The notes: generated by a model from the letters alone, not told the origin. Numbered from the stretch's first letter, positions 1 to 7,824 are shown. The stretch is 64,000 nucleotides of DNA from Acinetobacter sp. ANC 4558 (GCF_002135375.1 NZ_NEGH01000001.1:450454-514453), one strand, 5' to 3'. Numbers and translations are program-made.

Positions 1-51
1 AAGTAGCTGAATATTTCGATATGATATGTTAAAAAACAATCTATTAGATCA

Positions 52-86
52 ATAGAGTTATCCGCATTATTTGTGGATAACTCTAT
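52..86. repeat. Long inverted repeat containing paired DnaA-box-like sequences
   Basis: A 15-bp stem (52-66 with 72-86, one G.T wobble) closes over a 5-nt loop. The right arm contains TGTGGATAA, the exact complement of the DnaA box TTATCCACA. The left arm contains TTATCCGCA, one base away. No T-run follows on either strand, so it is not a classic terminator. It lies about 70 bases beyond the 3' end of the O-methyltransferase gene. The inverted repeat is seen directly; any role in DnaA binding is inference. Confidence 0.55.
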
Positions 87-154
87 GGACACTATTTATA
101 TCTATATGATAATTAATAATAAATAAAAAAAGATGGTTTTTTATACATAAGTGC

Positions 155-820
155 TTATTTGACAATTGCTAATGCAAAACCGTCATGTCCTTTGCATCCT
201 ACAGTTTGTATTGCTGTACATGACAAAATTTGTGGGTGGTTTTGCATGGCTTGAAATACATTACGTAAGCCCTCAATACTTGGTTTATGGTTTACAGCAT
301 TTAAAATATCACCTGAGCGAATGACATTGTCTAAGAAGATAATCGTGCCAGAGTGGGAAAGCTTAAGACTTAACTCTAAATATTCAGGATAACTTTGTTT
401 ATCTGCATCAATAAAAATAAAATCAAAAGTTTCAAAATCCTCAGGAAGGCTGCGTAAAACATCCGCTGCACGTCCAATTCTTAAGTCGATGGTTTGAGGA
501 AGTTTGGCATTATTAATGTTTTCTTGCCCGATTGCTGCATTTGTATCTCGACCTTCAATCGTCAGAATATAACCATCATCAGGTAATCCACGAGCAAGCC
601 ATATAGTGCTATATGCAGCAAATGTTCCTAATTCTAAAACACGTTTGCAATGATTCATTTGAATCAACATTTGTAAAAGCATGCCTTGGTTGGGTGCAAC
701 TGCGAGATGATCTGGAAAGCCTTTTGCCTCAGTGTTATCTAGCGTTTGTTTTAAAATGGGATCATCTGGAATTAAATGTGAATCGATAAAATTATCAACG
801 TCTGTCCACATTTGTTGCAT
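155..820 (-). CDS. SAM-dependent O-methyltransferase (caffeoyl-CoA OMT-like family)
   Basis: This 221-residue protein matches the small class I O-methyltransferases (Methyltransf_3 family), which transfer methyl from S-adenosylmethionine to catechol-like hydroxyls with a divalent metal. The SAM-binding motif VLELGTFAAY lies at residues 61-70. The metal/substrate segment FIDADK is near 135-140 and a second acidic pair, DN, near 163. Length is normal for the family and there is no signal peptide, so it is cytoplasmic. It is transcribed in the same direction as the upstream lipoprotein gene, but a terminator lies between them, so it probably has its own promoter. The substrate cannot be predicted. 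Confidence 0.85.
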   Translation of the reverse strand: MQQMWTDVDNFIDSHLIPDDPILKQTLDNTEAKGFPDHLAVAPNQGMLLQMLIQMNHCKRVLELGTFAAYSTIWLARGLPDDGYILTIEGRDTNAAIGQENINNAKLPQTIDLRIGRAADVLRSLPEDFETFDFIFIDADKQSYPEYLELSLKLSHSGTIIFLDNVIRSGDILNAVNHKPSIEGLRNVFQAMQNHPQILSCTAIQTVGCKGHDGFALAIVK

Positions 821-946
821 AGTTCGTCACCTTTATTTTGATGAATGCATTTTATACTTTTCTAACTATACTGCAATTTTTTCCATACAAATCTTTTGCA
901 AAGAGGGTGTTTCGGATGGTTAATTTGATTTATATTTTTACATTGG

Positions 947-988
947 TTAAAAAACCATCAGAAGTTGTATTTAAACTCCTGATGGTTT
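947..988 (-). terminator. Rho-independent terminator after the M15-like lipoprotein gene
   Basis: The arms AAACCATCAG and CTGATGGTTT surround a short loop, and on the minus strand the stem is followed by a T-rich run. It sits immediately after the stop codon of the gene ending at 992. Confidence 0.8.
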
Positions 989-991
989 GAG

Positions 992-1711
992 TTAATAATT
1001 ACACATTGATGAGTTTTTGCTTAAATCAGGACCCCATGTTCTATATCCTTGAGTATCAACATGAATTTGACCTGACGCATAAAGACCTAAGCCCATATTA
1101 AATTGTGGACCATATTGTTTCCAGAATTGACATAATCTAAATTTGGTATTTTCAATTGCAGCATAGTCTGTAATGTCAGGATTTTCTGGACCGATTCGAA
1201 AATCAATGGCTGAATTAAATAAATGCTTTGAAGAGCTTGCGCCACCTGCACATTGATTGAGCGTAAGATCTCTGTATACAGAAGTGACTGTGAAATCCGT
1301 TAGAATTTTAGCTGCAATTAAATATTTAAAGACTTTGAGGGTAGGCACTTGGTTTTGCCATATTTCTCGATGTGGTACCATATATTCTGATCGACCACAC
1401 TTTTGCCAGTCTCGAGCTGTACGCATTAATTCATAGCTTGGAATAATATGTCCGACTTGGTTTTTATTTAAAAAGTTTTCGTAGTCACGGACTTGGGCTA
1501 AATTGTCACTGACTGCAAGCCAAGTGTTATAAGTATAAGGCACAACTTTAGGGGGAGGAGTCGGGTGCTCTAAAGATGCTTTTTCTTGTGGGATGTTTAT
1601 ACGCTTACCTGGATATGTTGGCGTAGTATTTTTATCTACTGTAGATGAGCAGCCAATCAAGGTAAGAGAAATAAAGCCAAAAGAAAGCATCGCTTTCAAA
1701 AAATGCTTCAT
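992..1711 (-). CDS. Lipoprotein with M15A peptidase-like (D-Ala-D-Ala carboxypeptidase) domain
   Basis: The N-terminus is a lipoprotein signal: a charged start, a hydrophobic core and a lipobox ending LIGC, with the lipidated Cys at residue 21. A Pro/Lys-rich linker follows. The C-terminal half carries a zinc peptidase pattern: SxHxxxxxxD around residues 161-170 (His163, Asp170), and HVD at 217-219 supplying the third ligand. A conserved-looking VYRD segment sits near 145. This arrangement is typical of M15A peptidases (VanX/VanY and related), which cut peptidoglycan stem peptides. It is 239 residues and likely membrane-anchored facing the periplasm. No neighbouring cell-wall gene supports a specific role; activity is inferred from the motifs. 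Confidence 0.75.
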   Translation of the reverse strand: MKHFLKAMLSFGFISLTLIGCSSTVDKNTTPTYPGKRINIPQEKASLEHPTPPPKVVPYTYNTWLAVSDNLAQVRDYENFLNKNQVGHIIPSYELMRTARDWQKCGRSEYMVPHREIWQNQVPTLKVFKYLIAAKILTDFTVTSVYRDLTLNQCAGGASSSKHLFNSAIDFRIGPENPDITDYAAIENTKFRLCQFWKQYGPQFNMGLGLYASGQIHVDTQGYRTWGPDLSKNSSMCNY

Positions 1712-1807
1712 TATTTAAATCAATAATTTATTTATATGTTCAGTATCATAATCTAAAATGTAAAAAAAGAATGATAAATATTGAAAATTAATGTGTATGT
1801 TCAGTAT

Positions 1808-1835
1808 AAAAAAGATCAGCATATGCTGATCTTTT
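1808..1835 (-). terminator. Terminator after fdxA
   Basis: A perfect palindrome, AAGATCAGCATATGCTGATC plus flanking A/T, lies at about 1811-1832 with an A-tract on its left, which reads as a T-tract on the minus strand. It directly follows the fdxA stop. Confidence 0.85.
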
Positions 1836-1839
1836 AATA

Positions 1840-2163
1840 TTACTTTTCAAGATATTGTAATTTATCTGGTTTACCATTCCACTCTTCACGATCATCGGGT
1901 TGATCGCCTATTTGCGTAATGTTCGGCCATTTTTCTGCAAGTTCAGCATTGAGTTCAATGAAGACCTCTTGACCTTCTGGCAATTCATCTTCAGAGAAAA
2001 TTGCATTTGCAGGGCACTCAGGTTCACAAAGAGCGCAGTCAATACATTCATCAGGATTGATGACGAGAAAGTTTGGACCTTCATAGAAACAATCTACTGG
2101 GCAAACTTCAACACAGTCTTGATATTTACATTTAATACAATTTTCTGTGACAACAAATGTCAT
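1840..2163 (-). CDS. fdxA: 7Fe ferredoxin (3Fe-4S / 4Fe-4S) FdxA
   Basis: This 107-residue protein has the two cluster motifs of the Azotobacter ferredoxin I family. Cys9, Cys17 and Cys21 (with Cys12) start the first set; Cys40, Cys43, Cys46 and Cys50 form the CxxCxxCxxxC second set. The family carries one 3Fe-4S and one 4Fe-4S cluster and transfers electrons at low potential in the cytoplasm. The C-terminal ~50 residues are acidic and cysteine-free, as in FdxA proteins. It appears monocistronic, with its own terminator. A partial match to a Fur box lies about 135 bases upstream (2297-2315), so iron control is possible but unproven. Confidence 0.93.
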   Translation of the reverse strand: MTFVVTENCIKCKYQDCVEVCPVDCFYEGPNFLVINPDECIDCALCEPECPANAIFSEDELPEGQEVFIELNAELAEKWPNITQIGDQPDDREEWNGKPDKLQYLEK

Positions 2164-2327
2164 GGCGACAGCTACCTAAAATTTGGTTCTAATTACTGGG
2201 GTCTATTTTAGGCAAAAATGGGTACAACAAACAATTCCTTTTATTGATATTTATTATTTAAATCTATGAATAGTAAATTTGATATGATTTTTGTTTATAA
2301 ATGATAATTAATATCAACTATTTAATG

Positions 2328-2352
2328 CTCGGAAATACAGTATATTTCCGAG
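2328..2352 (-). repeat. Hairpin after the DUF815 ATPase gene
   Basis: The arms CTCGGAAATA and TATTTCCGAG are perfectly complementary over 10 bp with a 5-nt loop. The hairpin follows the stop of the gene ending at 2365. No T-run follows on the minus strand, so it may be a weak terminator or a 3'-end stabilising stem. Confidence 0.55.
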
Positions 2353-2364
2353 TGAGCCGTTCTA

Positions 2365-3237
2365 TTATGCATTTTTAAGCTTTTCAGAGCCAATCCAGTG
2401 TTTTGAAAATTGATAGGCTGCTCGACCTGAACGTTGACCACGTGCCTGGCACCATCTCAATGCTTCTGCTTTTACATCGTCTGAGAACGGCATTTCTGCG
2501 AGTGTTAGATAATGTTCCACAATTTCAAGATATAGATTTTGATCCATTGGGTAGAAGGAAAGCCATAATCCAAAACGATCTGATAAAGAAATTTTTTCTT
2601 CAATTGCTTCTTGAGGATGTAGTTCTGTGTACTGAGGGACATCAACTTTTTTAATGGGTGTATTTTCATGCATAAATTCTGGCAGTAAATGTCGTCTGTT
2701 GCTGGTTGCATAGATAATGAAGTTATTAGAACCAGATTGTAGTGAACCATCTAATACGCTTTTTAGACTTCGATAGTTTTCATCTTCGGCATTGAACGCC
2801 AAATCATCGCAGTACACAATATATTTTTCAGGACGATGCGCAATGATTTTTTGAATTTCAGGTAAGTCTGATAAATCATCACGTTCAATTTCAATTAAAC
2901 GTAATCCTTGAGATTCATATTGTGTAAGCAGCGCTCGAACAATAGATGATTTTCCTGTTCCTCTCGAACCTGTTAGGAGGATATCATTCGCGGGTAAGCC
3001 ATGTAGAAATTGCAGTGTATTTTGAATAACTTTTTCTTTTTGCCTATTAATGCCTTTTAAATCATCTAGATGGAATTTTTTAGGTTGGTGAATAGGAATG
3101 AGCTGCTTATTTTGCCATTTATAAGCAGTTGCAGAAAAATCGGGTTCCAGTTTTAATGGCGGTAATGTTTGCTGTAGTTGCTGTAAAACTTGGCTAAGAG
3201 AATCTATAATGTTTTCGGGTAATTGAATGGTAGACAT
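2365..3237 (-). CDS. DUF815-family ATP-binding protein (AAA-like)
   Basis: This 290-residue protein has a clear P-loop, GSRGTGKSS, at residues 90-98 and a Walker B-like YCDDLAF segment about 60 residues later. It also has the characteristic C-terminal SGRAAYQF segment of the DUF815 family. The family consists of bacterial P-loop ATPases related to AAA+ proteins, with no established substrate. There is no signal peptide. The gene stands alone, divergent from the patatin/kinase pair, and the 170-bp gap between them holds a 9-bp inverted repeat that could control either side. Family membership is well supported; the cellular role is not known. Confidence 0.82.
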   Translation of the reverse strand: MSTIQLPENIIDSLSQVLQQLQQTLPPLKLEPDFSATAYKWQNKQLIPIHQPKKFHLDDLKGINRQKEKVIQNTLQFLHGLPANDILLTGSRGTGKSSIVRALLTQYESQGLRLIEIERDDLSDLPEIQKIIAHRPEKYIVYCDDLAFNAEDENYRSLKSVLDGSLQSGSNNFIIYATSNRRHLLPEFMHENTPIKKVDVPQYTELHPQEAIEEKISLSDRFGLWLSFYPMDQNLYLEIVEHYLTLAEMPFSDDVKAEALRWCQARGQRSGRAAYQFSKHWIGSEKLKNA

Positions 3238-3326
3238 AAGAGACTGACTTTGATTCGTTCATCGGTTGATTAATAGTTAAATGTATATCAATCGTTAACG
3301 CTTTGCTACATGAAAGGATTTTTAAA

Positions 3327-3358
3327 ATATTGCAGTATGCATAAAAATTCTGCAATAT
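3327..3358. promoter_or_regulatory. Candidate operator (9-bp inverted repeat) in the DUF815/patatin divergent region
   Basis: ATATTGCAG at 3327-3335 and CTGCAATAT at 3350-3358 form a perfect inverted repeat with a 14-bp spacer. It lies 50-85 bases before the patatin start and about 90 bases before the DUF815 start. A -10-like TATAGT follows at about 3391. The spacer of roughly one helical turn and a half suits a dimeric regulator better than a terminator, and there is no T-run. The regulator is unknown. Confidence 0.4.
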
Positions 3359-3410
3359 GAATAAATTGAATATGAAATCCATTGGTATGGTATAGTGGAC
3401 GAGGTTGGTT

Positions 3411-4910
3411 ATGTTATTTAAGGATTTCTCCCAGAATGTAAACGCTTATAAATCTAAGCGCGTAAAGTTATTAAAACAACAAATTCAACATGCCCAAAGT
3501 TATGAAGAATGGAAAGCACTGGCGCTTAAAATTGATGAAGCAACAGGAGCATGGGAATGGAAGTATGACAATACGTCTCCATATTTTGATGCTGCAGTAA
3601 TCGCATCTCGGTTAAATTTATTAAAGCGTTATAAATCTATGCAGCGTGGCAAAGATTTAATGCATGTTCTGCACGAAGGTTTAACGTATGACGTTGCGAA
3701 TATCGCACATCCTATGCTTTTTACCGCAACATGTATTGGCACCAAAATTATCATTGAAGATTATATTGACCAGGTGAGTGAGTGCTTAGCCTATATCGCT
3801 TCATGTGAATGTACTGATATTAGTTTGAAAGAAAAAATTAAATTCTTTACGGAAAGTAAAGTGGCATATGGTCAACCTGCAATTATGTTTTCTGGTGGTG
3901 CAACTTTAGGGCTATTTCATACGGGTGTGTGCAAAGCCTTATACGAACAAGATTTAATGCCTGCTGTTCTCTCAGGTTCAAGTGCTGGCGCAATTATGAC
4001 AGCAATGTTGGGCGTGGCAAAACCGACAGAAATTGAACATATTCTCAATGGTGAAAATTTTTATGATGAAGCATTTAAGTTCAGAGATTGGAAAGAGGTT
4101 ATAAAAGGCAATTCTGGATTAGCAGATGTTCGATATTTGAAGCAATTTTTAAAGAAAAATTTAGGTGATTTGACATTTAAAGAAGCATTTGAACAATCTG
4201 GGCTTCATATTAATGTCGCGGTTGCTCCGTATGAAGCATCACAAGATGCACGCATTATGAATAAATTTACATCGCCAGATGTGTTGGTTTGGAGTGCCGT
4301 TTTAGCGTCTTGTGCTGTTCCAGTTTTATTCCCTCCAGTCAAGTTAACCAGTAAGCGCTATGACGGTAAATATACCTCTTATATGGCCAATACAAAGTGG
4401 GTTGATGGCAGTGTCCGAAGTGATTTTCCTCAAGAAAAAATGGCACGTCTATATAATCTAAGCTATACCATTGCAAGCCAAGTAAATCCTCATATTGTGC
4501 CTTTCATGCAATCTGATGAAGAGCGCTATCGTAAAGATATGCTGAGCTGGCCAGAACGAATTGCCCGTCGACAAAGTATTGTTATTTCCAGAGGAATTAT
4601 GGATTTTGCGAGAGAAAGAGCAGAGCGTATGCCAACGATTCGACGCTTGTTAGATTATGGTTATGGCGTGATTGATCAGCGTTACTATGGCGATGTAAAT
4701 ATTATTGGTCGTTTTAATTTACGTGAATATAGCTATATGCTAAAAAATCCAAAACAAAATTTATTTAAGATATTGCAACAAGAGGGGGAAAGAGCGACTT
4801 GGCCTAAAATTTCTTCTATAGAGGCACATGCACGCGTAGGTAAGACCATTCACCATTGTCTTGAAAGCTTAAAAGTATTACAGCATAAAGAAAAGCATGC
4901 GAGTGCATAA
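3411..4910 (+). CDS. Patatin-like phospholipase/lipase with N-terminal DUF3336 domain
   Basis: The first ~150 residues form the helical DUF3336 region. A patatin domain follows, with the oxyanion loop GGATLG (about 162-167), the nucleophile motif GSSAGA (Ser191) and a DGS motif carrying the catalytic Asp (about 332). Patatins of this group, including the plant and yeast triacylglycerol lipases SDP1 and Tgl3/4/5, hydrolyse acyl esters of storage or membrane lipid. The ATG at 3411 is preferred over the TTG at 3405 because GAGG lies 6 bases upstream of it. There is no signal peptide, so it probably acts on intracellular lipid; Acinetobacter often stores neutral lipid. A kinase-like gene starts 10 bases after its stop. 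Confidence 0.88.
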   Translation: MLFKDFSQNVNAYKSKRVKLLKQQIQHAQSYEEWKALALKIDEATGAWEWKYDNTSPYFDAAVIASRLNLLKRYKSMQRGKDLMHVLHEGLTYDVANIAHPMLFTATCIGTKIIIEDYIDQVSECLAYIASCECTDISLKEKIKFFTESKVAYGQPAIMFSGGATLGLFHTGVCKALYEQDLMPAVLSGSSAGAIMTAMLGVAKPTEIEHILNGENFYDEAFKFRDWKEVIKGNSGLADVRYLKQFLKKNLGDLTFKEAFEQSGLHINVAVAPYEASQDARIMNKFTSPDVLVWSAVLASCAVPVLFPPVKLTSKRYDGKYTSYMANTKWVDGSVRSDFPQEKMARLYNLSYTIASQVNPHIVPFMQSDEERYRKDMLSWPERIARRQSIVISRGIMDFARERAERMPTIRRLLDYGYGVIDQRYYGDVNIIGRFNLREYSYMLKNPKQNLFKILQQEGERATWPKISSIEAHARVGKTIHHCLESLKVLQHKEKHASA

Positions 4911-4920
4911 CTTATTCTCT

Positions 4921-5724
4921 ATGCAGAAACTGAATTTTGATGCTTTAACATTAAAAACACATGCACAACATATTCAACAAGGGCGCTTATTATATGAATA
5001 TCAAGATAATAAGCATCACTATTGGATAAAGACGCAGCTTAACGGTATTAACCAACAGTATGAGTACAATTTTCAACGTGAAATTGACTTTTATCAATAT
5101 GCTCGGGAGAAGATGAGTTCTATTATGCCGTATCACACCATTACTAATGCACCATTGACCCATTCAGATTATGAATTTGGGCAGCAATGCCTTTTGTTAG
5201 AACATGTACCAATCTTATTTGACACAGTTCCGCATGATTTAAAAATAGAAAAAATTGTACATTATATGCTACAAGTATTTTCTGCGATTCAATGTTTGCA
5301 TATGCAAGGGTGGGTTCATGGTGACTTAAAAAAAGAACATATTGGACAAATCAATAGACAGATTAAGTTTTTGGATTTCGAACAAAGTTTTAATTTGCAT
5401 GAAATTCAACAAATTCAACCGTCTTGTTTAAATGCAACTCCACGTTATATGGCACCAGAATTATTCCATCGTGAAGCAAAAAGTATTGCAAGTGATATTT
5501 ATGCTTTGGGCATTATCTTTTTAGAGTGGCTTACGAAGAAGCGATTACAAGGAAGAAGCTATCAGGATTGGGCTTTATTACATTGCCAAACGTTAGAAAT
5601 TGAACTTCCTCGACAGTATATTTGCTTTCAGGGCATTCTAAATCAAATGCTAATGAAGGAAAAAAATCGAAGAGAAGTCGATATTTTTGCTTTAAAAAGA
5701 CGATTAATCGTTGATATTGTATAA
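4921..5724 (+). CDS. Atypical Ser/Thr protein kinase-like protein
   Basis: This 267-residue protein has a kinase-like order of motifs. A YWIK lysine sits at 37, the catalytic loop HGDLKKEH is at 133-140, LDFE at 151-154 replaces DFG, and an APE motif closes the activation segment near 178. It lacks a glycine-rich loop and carries His140 where protein kinases have the Mg-binding Asn. Similar substitutions occur in LPS-kinase and Rio-like families, so it may be active but atypical. An alternative ATG at 4897 would overlap the patatin stop; neither start has a strong ribosome site. Tight coupling to the lipase gene suggests a joint function, which is inference. Confidence 0.7.
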   Translation: MQKLNFDALTLKTHAQHIQQGRLLYEYQDNKHHYWIKTQLNGINQQYEYNFQREIDFYQYAREKMSSIMPYHTITNAPLTHSDYEFGQQCLLLEHVPILFDTVPHDLKIEKIVHYMLQVFSAIQCLHMQGWVHGDLKKEHIGQINRQIKFLDFEQSFNLHEIQQIQPSCLNATPRYMAPELFHREAKSIASDIYALGIIFLEWLTKKRLQGRSYQDWALLHCQTLEIELPRQYICFQGILNQMLMKEKNRREVDIFALKRRLIVDIV

Positions 5725-5791
5725 GAAAAAAACAAAAAACAAAGTTTTGTTTTATATTTAATCAAACAAGTGGCTTTTTCATAAAAAGGAC

Positions 5792-5818
5792 TTGTCATGA
5801 TGGGATGATCTCTATAAT
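5792..5818 (+). promoter_or_regulatory. Promoter of the tRNA-Leu/Trp/Leu operon
   Basis: TTGTCA at 5792-5797 and a consensus TATAAT at 5813-5818 are separated by 15 bp, and the first tRNA begins 14 bases later. The match and position are typical of stable-RNA promoters, though the spacer is short. Confidence 0.65.
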
Positions 5819-5831
5819 ATACACAGCCATT

Positions 5832-5916
5832 GGGGACGTGGCGAAATTGGTAGACGCACTGGATTTAGGTTCCAGCGCCGCAAGGTGTGAGAGTTCGAGT
5901 CTCTCCGTCCCCACCA
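5832..5916 (+). tRNA. tRNA-Leu (anticodon TAG), first copy
   Basis: This 85-nt class II tRNA has an acceptor stem GGGGACG/CGTCCCC, discriminator A and an encoded CCA. The anticodon stem is CTGGA/TCCAG with loop TTTAGGT, giving UAG, which reads CUN leucine codons. The long variable arm and the T-loop TTCGAGT are present. It is identical in all 85 bases to the second copy at 6059. Confidence 0.97.
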
Positions 5917-5950
5917 ATAAATACTAAGTTCAACTTAATATTTATATTGT

Positions 5951-6024
5951 AGAGGATTGGTGTAATGGTAGCATGACGGTCTCCAAAACCGTTCGTCAAG
6001 GTTCGAGTCCTTGATCCTCTGCCA
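5951..6024 (+). tRNA. tRNA-Trp (anticodon CCA), divergent body
   Basis: This 74-nt tRNA folds fully: acceptor AGAGGAT/ATCCTCT, D-arm GTGT-loop-GCAT, anticodon stem ACGGT/ACCGT with loop CTCCAAA, a 4-nt variable loop, and a T-arm CAAGG/CCTTG, with encoded CCA. The anticodon is CCA, so tryptophan. It keeps known TrpRS identity features (A1-U72, G73). The D-arm and the short variable loop look more like Gly or Gln tRNAs than the usual gammaproteobacterial tRNA-Trp found beside secE. Specificity is therefore called from anticodon and identity bases. Confidence 0.85.
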
Positions 6025-6058
6025 AATTTAAAATCCAACACTATGTTGGTACCCTGAT

Positions 6059-6143
6059 GGGGACGTGGCGAAATTGGTAGACGCACTGGATTTAGGTTCC
6101 AGCGCCGCAAGGTGTGAGAGTTCGAGTCTCTCCGTCCCCACCA
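6059..6143 (+). tRNA. tRNA-Leu (anticodon TAG), second copy
   Basis: It is identical to the copy at 5832-5916, with the same TAG anticodon, long variable arm and encoded CCA. It ends the three-tRNA operon, and a terminator follows within 10 bases. Confidence 0.97.
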
Positions 6144-6152
6144 AGAATATTA

Positions 6153-6180
6153 AAGCAAGGTTAATAACCTTGCTTTTTTA
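6153..6180 (+). terminator. Terminator of the tRNA operon
   Basis: AAGCAAGG and CCTTGCTT arms, with a short A/T loop and a following T-run, lie just after the second tRNA-Leu. Confidence 0.9.
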
Positions 6181-6280
6181 TTATCTAAAATTTATAAATA
6201 AAAAAGCTCATAAAATAATAATGAGCTTTAATAAATGTGGAATATTTATTCTCGTTTTTAAAAATCAATAAAATGATGAT

Positions 6281-6484
6281 TTATGCTTTGAGATGATCTT
6301 CGAATTCTTCACCTAATTGCACGGCAAGCGAGTTTCCAGAAAGTTCGCCTGTCACTAGACCATATTCTTTTTTAAAGCTAAATGTAAATCCACGATTATC
6401 AGTAAGGCTTTTAACGGAATAACCTAATTTTTCTAACCAAATACGAAATGCAACTAAGTTTTTTGCTTTAACTACTTTTTTCAC
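6281..6484 (-). CDS. Small hypothetical protein (67 aa)
   Basis: I do not recognise this 67-residue protein. It begins with a basic stretch (KKVVKAKN), has a predicted alternating helix/strand pattern, and ends in an acidic tail, with no signal peptide or membrane segment. The reading frame is preceded by an AGGAGTA-like ribosome site (minus strand, about 6489-6496), which supports expression. It lies alone between the tRNA operon and a gene-poor AT-rich stretch. Confidence 0.65.
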   Translation of the reverse strand: MKKVVKAKNLVAFRIWLEKLGYSVKSLTDNRGFTFSFKKEYGLVTGELSGNSLAVQLGEEFEDHLKA

Positions 6485-6951
6485 GAGAAATACTCCTTTA
6501 TTACTGATGTATTATTTATAGGGGTTGGGTACTAATTTTTAAAGTGTTGAATTGAATAAAATAAGGATAAATTATGTAAATAAATGATTTATTATTGCCT
6601 TAAATAATAGATAAAAAAAAAGATAGTGATTTAACTTTATAAAATATAACAATATATTTTAGGGTTTTGATGATGGAGTTGATTTTGCAAATTAATAATA
6701 ATGAAATAATTTGTTTAATATATTTGTCATTAAAATTGATGGAAAAGTATTTGTACAGCTTGTATGAAATCTTTTGATATATTTTTATCTTAAAGGGGGG
6801 TATACATAAAAAAATGAGGCTCGGATTAGGAAGCTTATTGCTCAAGGTCTTCTAGAGCCTAATAGATCATTCAAGGATGGCTACATTGATATTTTCTAAA
6901 TAGGCTATTTAGAGAAGGGGGCTCTTGGTTTAAAATTCGTGTATCTTTAGA
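6485..6951. other. Gene-poor AT-rich gap with a possible gene remnant
   Basis: No convincing gene is present. The left two thirds is A/T-rich with short repeats. At 6810-6899 a 29-codon open stretch without a start codon, ending IDIF-stop, has a less AT-biased and more protein-like composition (EARIRKLIAQGLLEP). It is followed at 6897-6911 by the palindrome TAAATAGGCTATTTA. It could be the tail of a decayed gene. Confidence 0.35.
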
Positions 6952-7683
6952 TTAAAAGTTATCTTTCCATTCGCGCAGTTTTTTGAAGTCTTGAACATTT
7001 TCTGCAATTAAGAACGGATTGGTTTTTAGTTCCAATTCAATGGTACTTGGTAACGTAATTTTGTTGAGCATGCGTAATGCTTCGACTTGTTCAAAACGCT
7101 GCTGTATTTCAATATTATCTGGATCTGCGGCTAATGCAAATTGAGCATTGGCAAGCGTATATTCATGTGTGCAATAAACTTTGGTTCTTGGGGGTAATGC
7201 AGCTAAGCGATTAAGTGAATGGTACATTTGCTCATATGTGCCTTCAAAAATACGACCACATCCCATGGCAAATAGGGTATCTCCACTAAATAAACTATCG
7301 ATGGATTCTACATAATAAACAATATGCCCTAATGTATGGCCTGGGACTGAAATAATATCAACAGATAAATCGTTGAAGTGAAATTTTGAGTCATGTTGAA
7401 CGGGATGGGAGATAAATGGTATTTTACTCAGTTCTTCTCTAGGGCCATAAATTGGAATATTTCGATTAATTAAAAGCTCTGGAACACCGCCAATATGATC
7501 TTTATGCCAGTGTGTTAGCCAGATTTGGTTGAGTGTTAATTGGCGTGAATTACAAAACTCTTCAACTAAATTAGCTTCTGTTGGGTCGATTGCGATCACT
7601 TCATGTGTGTGTGTATCCTCAATCATCCAAATATAGTTTTGAAGTTGATTTTTGACATCAATATAATGAATTTTAAATTTCAT
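6952..7683 (-). CDS. gloB: Hydroxyacylglutathione hydrolase (glyoxalase II)
   Basis: This 243-residue metallo-beta-lactamase-fold enzyme hydrolyses S-lactoylglutathione to lactate and glutathione, the second step of methylglyoxal detoxification in the cytoplasm. The binuclear metal motif THWHKDH is at 57-63. Further ligands are His115 (in PGHTLGH), Asp135 (FSGDTLF) and His173 (CTHEYT). The C-terminal glutathione-binding helices are present (NPFL near the end). Length is slightly short of, but within, the family range. It appears monocistronic. Confidence 0.93.
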   Translation of the reverse strand: MKFKIHYIDVKNQLQNYIWMIEDTHTHEVIAIDPTEANLVEEFCNSRQLTLNQIWLTHWHKDHIGGVPELLINRNIPIYGPREELSKIPFISHPVQHDSKFHFNDLSVDIISVPGHTLGHIVYYVESIDSLFSGDTLFAMGCGRIFEGTYEQMYHSLNRLAALPPRTKVYCTHEYTLANAQFALAADPDNIEIQQRFEQVEALRMLNKITLPSTIELELKTNPFLIAENVQDFKKLREWKDNF

Positions 7684-7769
7684 TTTTGTATTTTCCGAAT
7701 GTGCAATGTGTTATATGAAGCTTAATGTATTAGTCACAGAGTACTATGAAATTTTGCAAATCCATAAAT

Positions 7770-7796
7770 AAAAAAGCGCTAAATTTGCGCTTTTTT
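7770..7796 (-). terminator. Terminator after the asparaginase gene
   Basis: The arms AAAAAAGCGC and GCGCTTTTTT enclose a 7-nt loop, with A- and T-runs on both sides. It could serve as a terminator on either strand but lies just past the stop at 7825 on the minus strand. Confidence 0.85.
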
Positions 7797-7824
7797 ATTG
7801 AATTAATATTTAGATAGATACAAG

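Noticed and set aside
5951..6024. Reading of the central tRNA as tRNA-Gly (TCC)
   Set aside because: Shifting the loop by one base breaks the anticodon stem; CTCCAAA with a 5-bp stem gives CCA, and G73 and A1-U72 suit Trp.
6600..6845. 81-aa frame on the minus strand
   Set aside because: It is low-complexity Ile/Lys/Tyr-rich, arises from AT-rich DNA, and has no ribosome site or family likeness.
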